From contig CM028379.1 in the NCBI GenBank assembly GCA_013146195.2, positions 94,030,885 to 94,094,884 on the forward strand: a stretch of 64,000 nucleotides of DNA, given 5' to 3'. Made by a program: the position numbers and the translations under genes. Of the stretch, positions 1 to 10,429 are shown one piece after another. The DNA is from Codonopsis lanceolata. Lineage: Eukaryota; Streptophyta; Magnoliopsida; Asterales; Campanulaceae. The notes under the pieces were generated by a model, which worked only from the letters and a program-made list of their open reading frames with translations, was not told where the DNA came from and did not search any database. Each line of letters opens with the position of its first letter. The stretch's first letter is position 1.

Positions 1-1674
1 CCTTTTCATTCTCATCGTCTCTTATTTAAGGGAAAACGGAAAAGTGCAAAAAGGATGTTGCGAAGACGCGTGGGAACACGTCCTGCCTCACTATGGACTT
101 GAAAATCGTCCTAGGTCACTATGAGTGCATTGAATTTCTCCGTATCTCATCCTCCCTTATTTAGGGAAAAACAAGATATAGAAATTGCATCACTTTTTCA
201 TTCTCATCGTCCCTTGTTTAGGGGAAAACGGAAAAATGCAAAAAAATGATGTTGCGAGCCTAACTGTGACCGTATGTTTATTTTGGATTGCTATGAGTGT
301 TTTGGGTATCTCAGTATCTCATCCTCCCTTGTTTAGGGGAAAACAAGATATAGAAAATGTATCACCCTTTTCATTCTCATCGTCCTTTTATTAGAGGAAA
401 ACGGAAAAGTACAAGAAAATGATGTTGCGGGCCTCACTGTGATCCAAAATGCTGTAACAGAGTCGTCATATTTATTTTAAGGAGAAATAAAGAAAAAAAT
501 AATAATCAGAGTTTGTAAAAAATGGTTCGGGGCTAAGTTACGATTTGGGAAGGTATTAGCACCCAACTCGCCCTTTTGGTCTCAAAAATCGTTTTTGCCT
601 AAAATATGCTTTTATTATATTTATTCAGCAAATAAAATAAAGTATTAAAACAAATATATATGTATCTACATTATTTACAGACTTGCAGCCGCCTCCTTCA
701 AGTAATTACAAATACATTTAAAAATATTTTGCTATAATATTGGCTCTTTTTAGTCCTATTTCTTATATAAATCCGGACAGCATAACTGCTTATATTTTTT
801 ACATTCAGCCGGATGAAAATAGCATTTTTATATAAAAATCTCTTAAAGGCTTACCTTTAAGAGCGTAGGTTGTGCTCGCTCTGTCCTTCCGGTAGAGGGA
901 GTCTTTTGTTGCTGTTGTGATTCAGGCAGAGTAACTGCTTCCGAAAGTTGCGTTTAGGCACCATAAAACGGGCGGAACAACTGCTTGCATTTTTGTTGTT
1001 GTTTGCTTATTGCTGGCGGAAATCGGGCAGAGCAACTGCATGCTTCTGGCCGATTTGGCCTCTTGATTCGGGCAGAGTCACTATTCACTTTTGGATTTTT
1101 TGACCGGAAAAATAGGGTGGAATCATAGCTAGAAGGCTAAGGTTCACTTTGATCGATTGGATTTGTGTTTGGAGGAGATTTGACAGAGTTTCGAAGCTTA
1201 TAGGAGGAGAGGAATTCTCTCTTTCTCACGATCACTCTTCACTGCATAAACTCAACGCTGTGTGAACTGTGTGCGGCGTAAAATTTTTGTGTCCCTTTTT
1301 CTGAAGCCGAGCACCTATATTTATAGTTGGGAATGGGGATCTCGTAAAGATTTTGAGTTTTCTTTCTGTGTTTCATCGGCTTGTACCGCGCGCTTGAGAG
1401 AGAGTACCGAAAGCAAAGTGCTACAGTACCTGAGCACTATGCTGGCGCCACCCATATAGGATCTGGGCGCCGCGCCTGTTATGCATGGTTGTGGCGCCTG
1501 GATCCAATTCTAGGCCTCTTTTTGACACTTTGGCCCCTGCATTTCATTGTTTTACGTATCATGCTTTTCCTTTTGTATTTTTAAACCCTGTAACTTGACA
1601 TTTGTTAAGTTTCAACAAGTCTTGATATCGCATGTCATGTCACATACCAGGGTTACAAAATTAGGGTGTCTACA
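1..1674 (-). repeat. 3' LTR of element A (left end outside window)
   Basis: The sequence matches the LTRs at 12574, 23408, 36009, 52205 and 62592. It ends in GGGTGTCTACA (1664-1674), the LTR edge seen in all copies, and is followed by the internal sequence gagcccctcaacgatgg. The element reads on the minus strand, so this is its 3' LTR. The first 420 bp hold a roughly 172-bp tandem repeat built on CATCCTCCCTTGTTTAGGGG. A conserved block (gctaagttacga ... cacccaactcgcc) follows at about 530-580. A minus-strand TATAAATA promoter lies at 1315-1326. The LTR start is not in the window, so its length and target duplication are unknown. Confidence 0.88.
1315..1326 (-). promoter_or_regulatory. LTR TATA box
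   Basis: The plus strand reads ctatatttatag, which is CTATAAATATAG on the coding strand of the element. The same box is present at 13896-13903, 25559-25566, 53191-53198 and 63693-63700. In the LTR at 36009 it is changed to a TAAAAATA-like sequence at about 37017. The shared position makes it the likely core promoter of this LTR family. Confidence 0.65.
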
Positions 1675-2188
1675 GAGCCCCTCAACGATGGAGTTTACGG
1701 GTAACCCGCAGCTTACCGAGTAAACGAACATCGTTGATAAGAAATAGACTCCCTAATTTCGTGGAAATTATGATGGGGAGTGATGCAACAGGTAGCAGTT
1801 ATAATGCAACAGTTTATAATGCATGTTAAATCTCGCATATCCTAGACATATTTAGTCGGTTATAGCATGTTATCGTAGTTTTTAAGCAAATATGCAAATT
1901 AAGTGCTCTGATGGTCGGACCTACCGAATTAGGCTGCCTACGTATCCCTTAATAAATGAAATTAGACCAAACATAGTTCGGCCCGATGCAAACAAACAAT
2001 GCTAGGTGGAATATCAAGATCAAACATCGCATCCTCAAAGGGTCGAACCCTTTCCCGAACACGATGGTGGGATAGATCGCATCCTCCGGGCAAGGCCCTT
2101 CGTCGGAGTACGATAGCCTTTTCACTGGCCCGGGGCACGCGACCCCCTCGAAGAAAAGACTGAACAACAAGGTGGAACACATCATAAA
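1675..2188 (-). other. 3' untranslated region and polypurine tract of element A
   Basis: No gene is seen. Directly beside the LTR the minus strand reads GTTGAGGGGCTC before TGTAGACA, a short purine-rich tract in the position of the plus-strand primer. The following stretch (acgaacatcgttgataagaaatagactcc, then tagttcggcc) is shared with 18172-18480 and 37353-37690, so it belongs to the family and is not host sequence. Confidence 0.7.
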
Positions 2189-2755
2189 ACATTGCATCCT
2201 CAAAGGTGGACATCCTTCGTCGAATGCGATAGTGGAACACATCATGGTTTGATCACTCATCTCGGGATTACACCTCGTGGGGAGATGATCCTATTCTACT
2301 CCTAGAAAGCAGGAAAACATGGCATCCTCAGGGGTGGACATCCTTCGTCGAATGCGATGGTGGAACACATCATGGTTTGATCACTCGTCTCGGGGTTATG
2401 CCCCGTGAGGAGATGATCCTATGCTACTCCTAGAAAGCAGGAAAACATCGCATCCTCAGGGATGGACATCCTTCGTCGAATGCGATGGTGGAACACATCA
2501 TGGTTTGATCACTCGTCTCGGGGTTACGCCCCGTGAGGAGATGATCCTATGCTACTCCTAAAAAGCAGAAAAACATCGCATCCTCAGGGGTGGACATCCT
2601 TCGTCGAATGCGATGGTGGAACACATTATGGTTTGATCATTCGTCTCGAGGTTACTCCCCGTGAGGAGATGATCCTATGCTACTCCTAGAAAACAGGAAA
2701 ACATCGCATCCTCAGGGGTGGACATCCTTCGTTGAATGCGATGGTGGAACCAAAT
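2189..2755. repeat. 128-bp tandem array in the 3' UTR of element A
   Basis: The anchor GGACATCC recurs at 2208, 2336, 2464, 2592 and 2720, an exact 128-bp spacing, giving about 4.4 copies. A more diverged copy precedes it at about 2030. Each monomer carries an inverted repeat CATCGCAT/ATGCGATG about 23 bp apart and a second dyad CGGGG-tta-CGCCCCG. Satellite-like arrays in the 3' UTR are a known habit of Tat/Ogre elements. A related array sits at the same place in element D. Confidence 0.9.
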
Positions 2756-3437
2756 GAGATGCATGCAGGTAAAATATGAATATTTTACCTTTCCTTACCT
2801 TTTCTTGCTTCTGCTGTTGCTTTTGCTTCTGCTGCTTCTACTGCCTTTGCTGATCTTGCTACTTCTGATGGAGATTCTTTTTTGCCGCTGCACTTCTTTT
2901 CTTCTGTTTTCCTTCCTTGCATTCCTTTTCTTTCTTGATGCGCTTTGTTTTTGCATTTTTTGTTCCTTACTGCGTTTCTTACATTTTTTCTGTCTTGCTG
3001 CTTTTCTTGCATTTTTTTTCTTTCTTTTGCACATTTTTTCTTGCTCTTTTTGTTTTCTTGGCATTTTTTCTTTGCATTTTTTTTTTGGCATTTTTTGGCA
3101 TTTTTTTTCTTTTTTTTTGCCATGAATTTTACCTTTGTTGTTGCTTTTTCTTTCACCGCTGCTGCTTTTCTTGCTTTTCTGACCCTCTTGCGGCTAGTCT
3201 TCTGGAGATGTGAGCTTTCTTTCTTGATCTTGGATGGATGACCTTCAATTTTTGTTAACTTTTCGTTAAGCTTTAAAGGCCTTCTTGCAACTTGGGAAAC
3301 CTGAGGACTTAAGTTCTGAATTTTTCTTCTTTCTCCTTCATTCTTTTCTTCTACTTCCATTGCCGACGGAGCTTTCTTCGTCATTTCTTCTCCTTTTCTC
3401 AATTTTCTTCCGCCAAATTGTGTGTTTTGCTTAATAG
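2756..3437 (+). other. pyrimidine-rich region upstream of aORF1
   Basis: No protein-coding signal is convincing. The plus strand is almost pure C and T with gcatttttt repeats from about 2790 to 3180, so its complement is a long lysine-rich open frame that I treat as low complexity. After 3190 the sequence (gttaacttttcgttaag, then agctttctt) resembles 38520-38815 of element D. It probably holds the 5' UTR and promoter of aORF1, although no clear TATA box is visible. Confidence 0.5.
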
Positions 3438-6400
3438 ATGGCATCTTCCTCAAGATCTCTGAAGGGAAAGACACCAATGTATCCAGATTCAGGCGAGGAA
3501 AGAAAGGAACTCCCTCCCTTGATCCGAAATCACATCAAATATTTCTATTCAAAAGATGACTGGGGCAACCTCCTTCGTGATCGGAACACACCTATGTCTA
3601 ATCTTCCGATTCCCACTGTAAGTTTCTTTTTCTCAAACCCATTTAGTTGAATTTTCAGATCTGCTAGATTTCTTTGTTGTTTTGGACTTTTGGAGCATAC
3701 CTGTCCTTACTTATGATGTTTATGCATGCAATTTATGTGCTAGAATGATTCAATTTGACAATTTATTCATAGCAAAAATATGAAATTCATTTTATTTATT
3801 TTTGCGATGCAAACTTGAACAATTGGCACTATTTGACTATACGATGTATATTTCGTGTAACTGATGCAATTTGACTATATGATGCATTTTTGAGCTTCAA
3901 AATATTTTTTATGATGTGTACCTATGCAATAGACTTTCCGGATACGTGATGCATTTTTTTTTCGGATACATTTTTGGATAAATGCAAAATGTAACAGAAT
4001 GCTTTATACAATAATATACATTTTTATGGAAGCACTTGCTGCAGAGATGTATGCCAAATGCAATAGAAACATTTTCTTTTCAATATTTGCGATATTTCAT
4101 TTTTGTGAATGCTAAAATGCAATTTATTTTTTAAAAATAAAGTAAAAAGAATGCAATTAATGACTTGCCAATGCATGCATATGTCATTTTTTTTCCTTTT
4201 TGGGTTTATGCATGGGAATACAAATGCAACATAGAAAAATTTTAGATGCTTGCTAATTATTACATGAGTATTATTTTTTTCGTACGCGAAAATGCAACAT
4301 GTATTTATTTTTTAATGCGAAACATATTTTTTTCTTTTCGAATTGTTTTTTATATGCAGGAAAGCAAAAGTATTTTTCTAATGCAAAAGTATAGCACATG
4401 TTGTTTCTGAATGCAAAGATGCAATATTTATTATTTTTTTTTTTTTGAATGCAAATACTCTTTTTTTTTTTTATGCATGCAAGAATGCAACGTTTTTTTT
4501 CTTTTGACATATTATGCAAAATGCAAATATTTTGTGATGATTATTTACAAAATGCGATATATGCATAGGAGTTTTAATAAAAGATAAGAATTTTACCTTT
4601 TCCCCATTTTTCTAATACTGAGATACTGCTGTCTTCCTTTCATCTTTTTTCCTCTTTTCAAGCGCACCGGACCTTGACCAGGATTCGGGCAAGCTGTGCC
4701 AAAGTTTCAGATATCTATAACTTAATCCCCGAGGCGGCACGGGTTTTGGTGGAGTCTTCTGGCTTCAGCGAGTTCCTGTGGGCTTTTCGTCCCTTTCGCA
4801 GTTATTTGCCTATTTTTGACATTTTGCGGGACTAGTGGTGGGACACCACCCACACTTTTCATTTTAGATGGGGGGAGGCGATTTTGACCCCGTGTGATTT
4901 CACTGCTATCACGGGTATTCCTACCACCATCGGCCGGACTTTGGAGCCGGACTATACCCTCCATCATCACCACGACGTGGTGGAAGATCTCCTGGGTTTT
5001 GTACCTGAATATAAATCTGCGGATGAGATATTAATTGGCAGTGTGAAAAGTTGGCTTCTAGCAAACGCTGGGCAGGTTGATGAAAATGATAGCGAGGCCG
5101 TAGCTCGCGTTGCCAAGGCGTTCTTGTTCTTTTTCCTGCGGATGTCACTTTTCGCCAATTCTTCAACCTCTTTTAGGGTTTTCCTCTTGGGGTGTCTGTG
5201 GGATTTGGACCATGTTATTGACTATGACTTGGGACAGGCAGGTCTGGCCGAGCTTTACACTTTTATGGATAGGGCAAGCCGCAATGATTCACCAACTCTT
5301 AATGGCTTCGCTCTAGCTTGGGAGGTATCCTTCCTTTCTTTCCTGCTTTTGTCTTCTTCTTTTTATCAGCATCATTCATCATTCATTTCATTTTTTTTGC
5401 TGATTCTCTTTTCTCTTTTTCTGCAGGTCTGGACCTACTTCGGTTTTTCATTTTACCCCGAGTCCATTGTGCCATCGCATTCACAAGCCACCTTATTTGG
5501 CTGAATTCTTGAATGCTAACCAAGTGGGGCCGTATTGAGATGGCCACCGCTTGGATAAGGTGATGTTGCATGATAGGATAGCCAGCTCGAGCGCGGGCAC
5601 CGTGCATTTATTTCCTTGGAAGGGGCTGGTGGGGCATTATATGATCACTCTTGAGATGAGCAGATGTCGGATACTGATGGCGTCTATCATGGTTGATTTG
5701 TTGTATATGGGAGAATGGGTCAACCGCTAACATTCTATGCTCCCGACATTCCCAGTGACACTTCCTATGCCTCCCCCTTGGGTGATTGCCCTAGACTTCT
5801 TGCCAAACAGGTATGTATACATGTCGAGATTTCTTATACCTCCGAGCGATTACCTAGTCATGGCGTATGAGGATTTTCTAAGGACTATGCTCCATCATGT
5901 TCCTGTAGTAGCCAGTCGTGCTTCTGATGCTTCTGACAGGCCGAGGTCCTCTTATCCGGCCCCTGACATGCAGCTAGAATTTTCTGCGCCTGCCGAGGCT
6001 TTCTCCACCTTCCGGTATCGTCGTGACGGAAGACTTGTGGAGGAAGTTTTACCTGATGTGGACATCCCCAAGGAGTATCATGTCCCAAAGCAGGCTGGCA
6101 CGGTAAACATTTTTCCCGTCTCCCCCTCTTCCTTTATGCTTGCCTCATTTTTTTTTTTGAGACTGACATATTTTCTTTTGCTGCCTCAACACCTTTTCCC
6201 AGGTCAATGTATCGACGTACAAGAAGCTGTTGAGGGGCTTTTTTAGCATAAACAAATTGTACCAGCGGCTTGTAGACGAGTTTTCCTACCGGGGGAATGA
6301 TGATGTGCGACAAACCAGGCGTCGGGATGATGATGATGATGATGCGGCCGGCGGATCAAGTCGTGCTCGGGTGAGGGGATGGGAGTACAGGATTGGCGGG

Positions 6401-6460
6401 TCCAGCCATCGAGTCATGGGTGGCAACCTTGGAAGGAGCAGATCTTCCCACGCTTATTAG
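3438..6460 (+). pseudogene. antisense ORF1 (PMD-like protein) of element A, four exons
   Basis: The gene lies antisense to the retrotransposon. Exons: 3438-3617 (60 codons, starts MASSSRS), 4662-5324, 5427-6102 and 6203-6460; introns have GT donors and AG acceptors. Exon 2 encodes THTFHFRWGEA then DFTAITGIP, the HTFH-WGE...GLP signature of the plant mobile domain (PMD, an Aminotransferase-like family found in host MAIN/MAIL genes and transposons). Exons 2-3 also encode the PMD-like GLAELYTFMDRA and VWTYF. Exon 4 ends in an Asp-rich, Arg-rich tail. Element D has the same exon plan. Damage: TAG at about 4833, a 1-bp frameshift near 5447, stops near 5537 and 5729, and an exon-2 acceptor CAG changed to CAA. 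Biochemical function of PMD in transposons is not established. PMD assignment rests on motif recall, not a search. Confidence 0.8.
3618..4661 (+). other. intron 1 of aORF1, ATGCAA-rich
   Basis: This 1.04-kb intron starts GTAAGT and ends in a pyrimidine tract with a damaged acceptor (TTTTCAA|G, where element D has TTTTCAG|G). It is very AT-rich and filled with variants of atgcaa, aaatgcaac and atgcatgc, especially 4000-4560. The corresponding intron of element D (38996-40039) has the same length class and the same motif richness. No gene is seen inside. Confidence 0.7.
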
Positions 6461-6890
6461 CTCCATTTACCTGCATTTATTAGTTTTCTCTTTTTCTTTT
6501 TTTTGTTTTGTACCAGACTCTGTACATATTTTTAAATGCAATGCAATATTATTTTATATGATGTATGATTTAAATGCAGAGACTCAATTATTTCATGCAT
6601 GAAAGAAAGCTAGACCATTATCTAGGAGTAACGGCACACTACAGTTATGGATGGAATTTTTACAGGGATACATATTCAGATTTTAAAGCGGGTTTTTCTG
6701 GCACTCTATGGGGGAAGGAAAGGCAGCCGCCTCTTCCTGTGTTTGATATTTCAATATTTTGCAGACGAGGCTACGACCTAGCTTCTGTATTTTCCTTTGT
6801 TCCTCTTGATCAAATAGAGCCAGCAGTGAGTGGTCGGTGCCCGAAACCAGGATACCAGGCAGTATTGGGGGAGCAGTAGTTGGGATCCTA
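6461..6890 (+). other. spacer between aORF1 and aORF2
   Basis: No gene is seen. The stretch includes the 3' flank of aORF1 and a block (gaggcagccgcctcttcctgtg, then ggataccaggcag) that recurs at 42110-42255 in element D, so it is inherited element sequence and not a late insertion. Confidence 0.5.
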
Positions 6891-7031
6891 GCGCCACCCA
6901 TAAGAGAAGTGGGCGTCGCGCCTAGATTAGGTGTGGGTGGCGCCCAGGGCCTTTACTGTGCAGTCCTGTTTCAGCCCTGTTCATGCACTGTGCTCAGAAT
7001 TCATCCGCTTCTTTAATTTTTCAGTATAAAT
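6891..7031 (+). promoter_or_regulatory. GC-rich hairpin module and TATA box of aORF2
   Basis: A perfect 10-bp inverted repeat, GCGCCACCCA at 6891-6900 and TGGGTGGCGC at 6934-6943, is followed by TATAAAT at 7025-7031, about 130 bp before the aORF2 start. Element D has the same layout at 42280-42422. The GC module plus the following ggcc...attcatgca stretch is also present in the LTRs (for example 53316-53372), so the promoter shares sequence with the LTR. Transcription from here is inferred. Confidence 0.6.
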
Positions 7032-7157
7032 GGAAGTCGAGGCAACATTCATTTCATCATCAACCTGCTTTCTTTCCTTCTGCTCAAGACTTTTGAGTTC
7101 TCTTTTGCTCAATCTCCTTTTCCTTCTATCAAATGTAAATTTTGTTTTTATCCAGAG

Positions 7158-8764
7158 ATGGTCGCACCAGCTCATACGGCTTTAGAAATAGAAGTTTATG
7201 AGAATGCTCTAGATTTTTTGGTACTTTCTTTGTGAGCAGATGAGCGAGAGTGGTTTGAACACATTTTCGGGTACCAGTGTCTGCTGTCATGGCGGACCCT
7301 GTTTATTAGCTGGGATATGCTGAGAGGGGAGCTTCCAGGTTTTGGTCACCTCAGAGCCACCTTTTCAATTTTTGTATGAATGAGATGTGTCCCACTTTCA
7401 AGGAATTTTGTACTATGGTTGGGATGCCAGCCATTGGACCTATCGATGTGCCTTCTGCACTGAGGCGTCCTTATATGGCAATAAGGGAGTTGTTCGGCGC
7501 GACCCGCGAGGCTACTCCGGGTTTCTACAACTGAGTCAATTTTAATTTGACTGTGCTCCCTGGTGCTTATATTGAGTACAGGGAAGATGTCCCAGTTTAT
7601 TTGCGGCGCCGGCTGGCTTCCCTTTTTCTCTGCCTTATGAGATGGTACCTTCTGGTGGGCCAACCTGGATATATAGATGTGCGGGTCGTAGACCTGGTGC
7701 TGCAGGCTCGGGACCGCCGAGTAAATATCATCCCGGTGATTCTGGCTGAAACCTTATCTGGCATGGATGCTTTTGCGTCTGGTGATGAGCTGTTTCCCTC
7801 CGGTAGCCCTCTTTTGATTCACATGTGGTTAGAGGAGCATTTTAACTGGGTGATGGGCCCAGTGCCGATGGGAGCAATGTATGATCTTGTGCTCTATGGC
7901 TCTCACAACCATTACCATCATACAAACTTTTCGGAGCATGACTGGATTGAGTATTTCTTGCGTATTGGCTCCATGGAGATCATATGGGTTATCAGCCACT
8001 GGCGGATTCGCAGCTTCTTTATGTATACCGGGGTCTATGCCTAGGTTATTCTGCCAGGTCTTGAGCAAACCACATTTATCTGGCGTACATGGTCCTTCAC
8101 TAGTTTGGCAGAGAGCAGGTTATCCCAGATGTGAGCCGTCCTCTGGCTGAAGAGCTGGAGATGGATACGGACATAGGCACCCTTATCTGCAACATATGGC
8201 ATCTTGATTTTGATTCGCGGGGGGTAGCTTATACCTATTCTGAGTATATGCTTCTGTCCCATGAATATCTGTCATGCGTGTTAGTGGATGCTGAGGGGCA
8301 TTCCCGCGTTATTAGGCATGCATTGAGGCGGATGCTGGGCCGACGAGTGAGCAGTGGCTTAGATGCTCGCCTGATGGAGATAGGCGAGGATTTAGAAAGC
8401 TCGGGGCTGGTAGTCCCTCAGGCTCTGCAGGAGGATTCAGGCGGGTGCATACCCTTGGTGCCCAGATGGCTCCTGATCCAAATAAGGCAGGTCCCAGTAA
8501 TGCGCCTCCTCGTTTGAGCAATACAAGTGGCGGAGCAATCACCGACAAGCAGATGAGGTTGTTCCTCCTCAGGCTGGCAGACGAAGTACTGCCCATAGCG
8601 ATGACGGTGCTGGCCCAAGTCGTCGAGCTATTCAGGACAACGGCAATGCTGATGATGAAGAAGATGAAGACACTTCTGATGGTTCTCACACTGGTGAGAC
8701 TGGAGCCTTTTCTGTGCCTCGCAATAGTATATGGTCACGGCTAGGCGGACGTCGCAGGTGCTGA
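7158..8764 (+). pseudogene. antisense ORF2 (DUF7745-like protein) of element A
   Basis: This second antisense gene starts ATG at 7158, two bases after a CAG that could be the acceptor of a 5'-UTR intron (tttttatccag). The encoded text follows the element D copy closely: HTALEIEVYENALDF, then RYLLVGQPG, VVDLVLQARDRRVNI, PVILAETLSGMDAF and a region rich in Ser, Pro, Asn and Asp near the end. The pattern (short hydrophobic block, ID..VVD.VL, P.ILAET, W..EH) resembles the plant DUF7745 family, from memory. It is broken by TGA after LVLSL (about 7235) and several frameshifts (about 7375, 7530, 8042, 8100, 8515). A taataaaa polyadenylation-like site is near 8790. Function unknown. Confidence 0.65.
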
Positions 8765-9224
8765 TAGACCGTTTCGGGGCTAAGCTGTAATAAAAGGATA
8801 GTTGGGGGGAACAGAGGGGATATAGTTAGCAAGTATATAGACAAATGTACAAGAATAAATGCATAATCTTAAATGTCTTAGATGCTTATTCCTAGGCTGC
8901 ACCTTATGGACCGTGTTGTGTTATATTTTAATGTTTTATGTAAGCTCTGTCGTTGTTTTTCTTTAGTTAGTCAAGACTCTTCATATGCTGAAGGCTTTGG
9001 CAAACTGGAGGTCAGATGTCGAGGATTCATAAACTGCATTCTCTCTCTTTTTCTTTTATTTTGTTTTTTTTAATGCTCTCACTTTTGCCTAGGCTGCCTT
9101 TTGGGTTTTCAACCTAGCGAGTCCTTATTTCCCCTTTTTGTTTTTTTGTTTTGTTTTTTTATGCTCTAATTTTTGCCTAGGCCGCCCTTTCGGGTTTTCA
9201 ACCTAGCGAGCTAGAGAAAGAAGC
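8765..9224. other. convergent 3' end zone of aORF2 and pol
   Basis: No gene is seen. The two transcription units of element A meet here tail to tail. A phrase of about 45 bp (tttttgcctaggc ... ttcaacctagcgag) occurs twice, at about 9070-9110 and 9171-9213. Element D has only one copy, at 44490-44535, so A gained a local duplication of about 100 bp at the 3' end of pol. Confidence 0.55.
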
Positions 9225-10330
9225 AATTGCCAAATATATTTTCAGCTCACGCATAGTACCTGTTAAGCTTTTCGAGGTTGAAGGGCTGAACAAGGTCTTC
9301 CCCATCCTGATTTGTGAGGAGTACTGCACCTCCTGACCGGATCTCCTTGACAATGTATGGTCCCATCCAAGGAGACTTCCATTTTCCCCTAGTATCGACA
9401 TAACTAGGGGGTTTTTCTCAAAGCACCAGGTCTCCGACTTGGATGTCACGGCCTTTGACTTTTTTGTTGAACGCTCGAGCTATTCACTTTTGATATGCTC
9501 GAGTGTGTTCCAAGGCTAGCAGCCGTCGTTCGTCGATCAGGGTTAATTCTTCGTAGCGCTGCTTGACCCAGTCAATTTCAGATACATCTGATTCCATCAT
9601 CACCCTTAATGATGGGATCTCAACTTCAATAGGCAGCACTGCCTCCATGCCATAGACTAGAGAATAGGGGGTAGCCCCAGTGGGTGTGCGAACTGAAGTG
9701 CGGTAGCCCCAAAGGGCTAGTGGCAATTTTTCTGGCCAGTCTCTTCCCGTGTCAGTCATTTTTCTGATGATATTTTCTAGTGTTTTGTTGGTTGCTTCAA
9801 CGGCACCATTGGCTTGTGGTCGGTATGGGGAGGATTTATGCCTTTGGATCCTGAATTCGTCGAGTAGACGATTCACGTCCCCATCAAAATATGTGCCGTT
9901 GTCAGAGATAATTTCGAAAGATACTCCATATTGGTATATGATATTGGTCCTAATGAATTCAAATACCTTTCGAGCATTTAGTATTTTGTAGGAAGAGGCT
10001 TCTACCCACTTTGTAAATTAGTCGACGGCTACTAAGACATATTCGTGGCTATTAGATCCCTTCGGATGGATTTGTCATATGACGTCGATTTCCCAAGTTG
10101 AGAAGGGCCAGGGGGCTGTGGACTTGTATAAGATATGCGGGCGCACGTGCTGTAGATTTGCGAAGCGCTGGCATTTGTCGCAATGACGTACCTTCTGAAT
10201 ACAATTAGTTTCTAGCGTGCTCCAATAGTACCCCTGCCAGATGACTTTTTTAGATAGCATATGCCCGTTCATGTGTGCCTTTTGCCTATGAAGCTGGTCC
10301 ATGATTTGCTCAGCTTTTGCCTGATCGACA
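9225..10330 (-). pseudogene. integrase domain of element A pol
   Basis: This integrates retroelement DNA. The minus-strand translation contains the zinc-binding HHCC region (AHMNGHMLSKK ... HCDKCQRF), then the catalytic core with WEIDVI, ISDNGTYFDGD and PYRPQANGAVEATNK, which carry the three acidic residues of the DDE triad, and a GPYIVKEIRSGGAVLL-like C-terminus. The zinc region has a small deletion compared with element D (element D keeps GGTCGPHMNGH). Stops interrupt it at about 10073, 10018, 9483 and 9420. The sequence style (DALWGYRTS-type, YSLVYGMEAVLPIE) is that of Tat/Ogre integrases. Confidence 0.88.
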
Positions 10331-10429
10331 CATAATAAGTTTAGGCCTTGATAGTGCCTTTTGTATAAGCTACCACCGCTGACTACAAATTACGATGCCC
10401 GTCTCCGTAGGGAGACTTTCCCCCTTTTG

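Noticed and set aside
185..394. Short plus-strand open frame in the left LTR
   Set aside because: It falls within LTR tandem repeats and is not kept in the other LTR copies.
2736..3241. Leu/Phe-rich open frames on the plus strand that look like membrane proteins
   Set aside because: They are translations of the same pyrimidine tract in three frames, with no conserved start or motif.
2785..3477. 230-codon lysine-rich open frame on the minus strand, in the sense direction of element A
   Set aside because: It is the complement of a C/T low-complexity tract, has no domain, and element D has no matching frame at the same place.
8312..8689. 125-codon minus-strand open frame opposite aORF2
   Set aside because: It is a shadow of aORF2; element D has only a similar accidental frame and no family motif.
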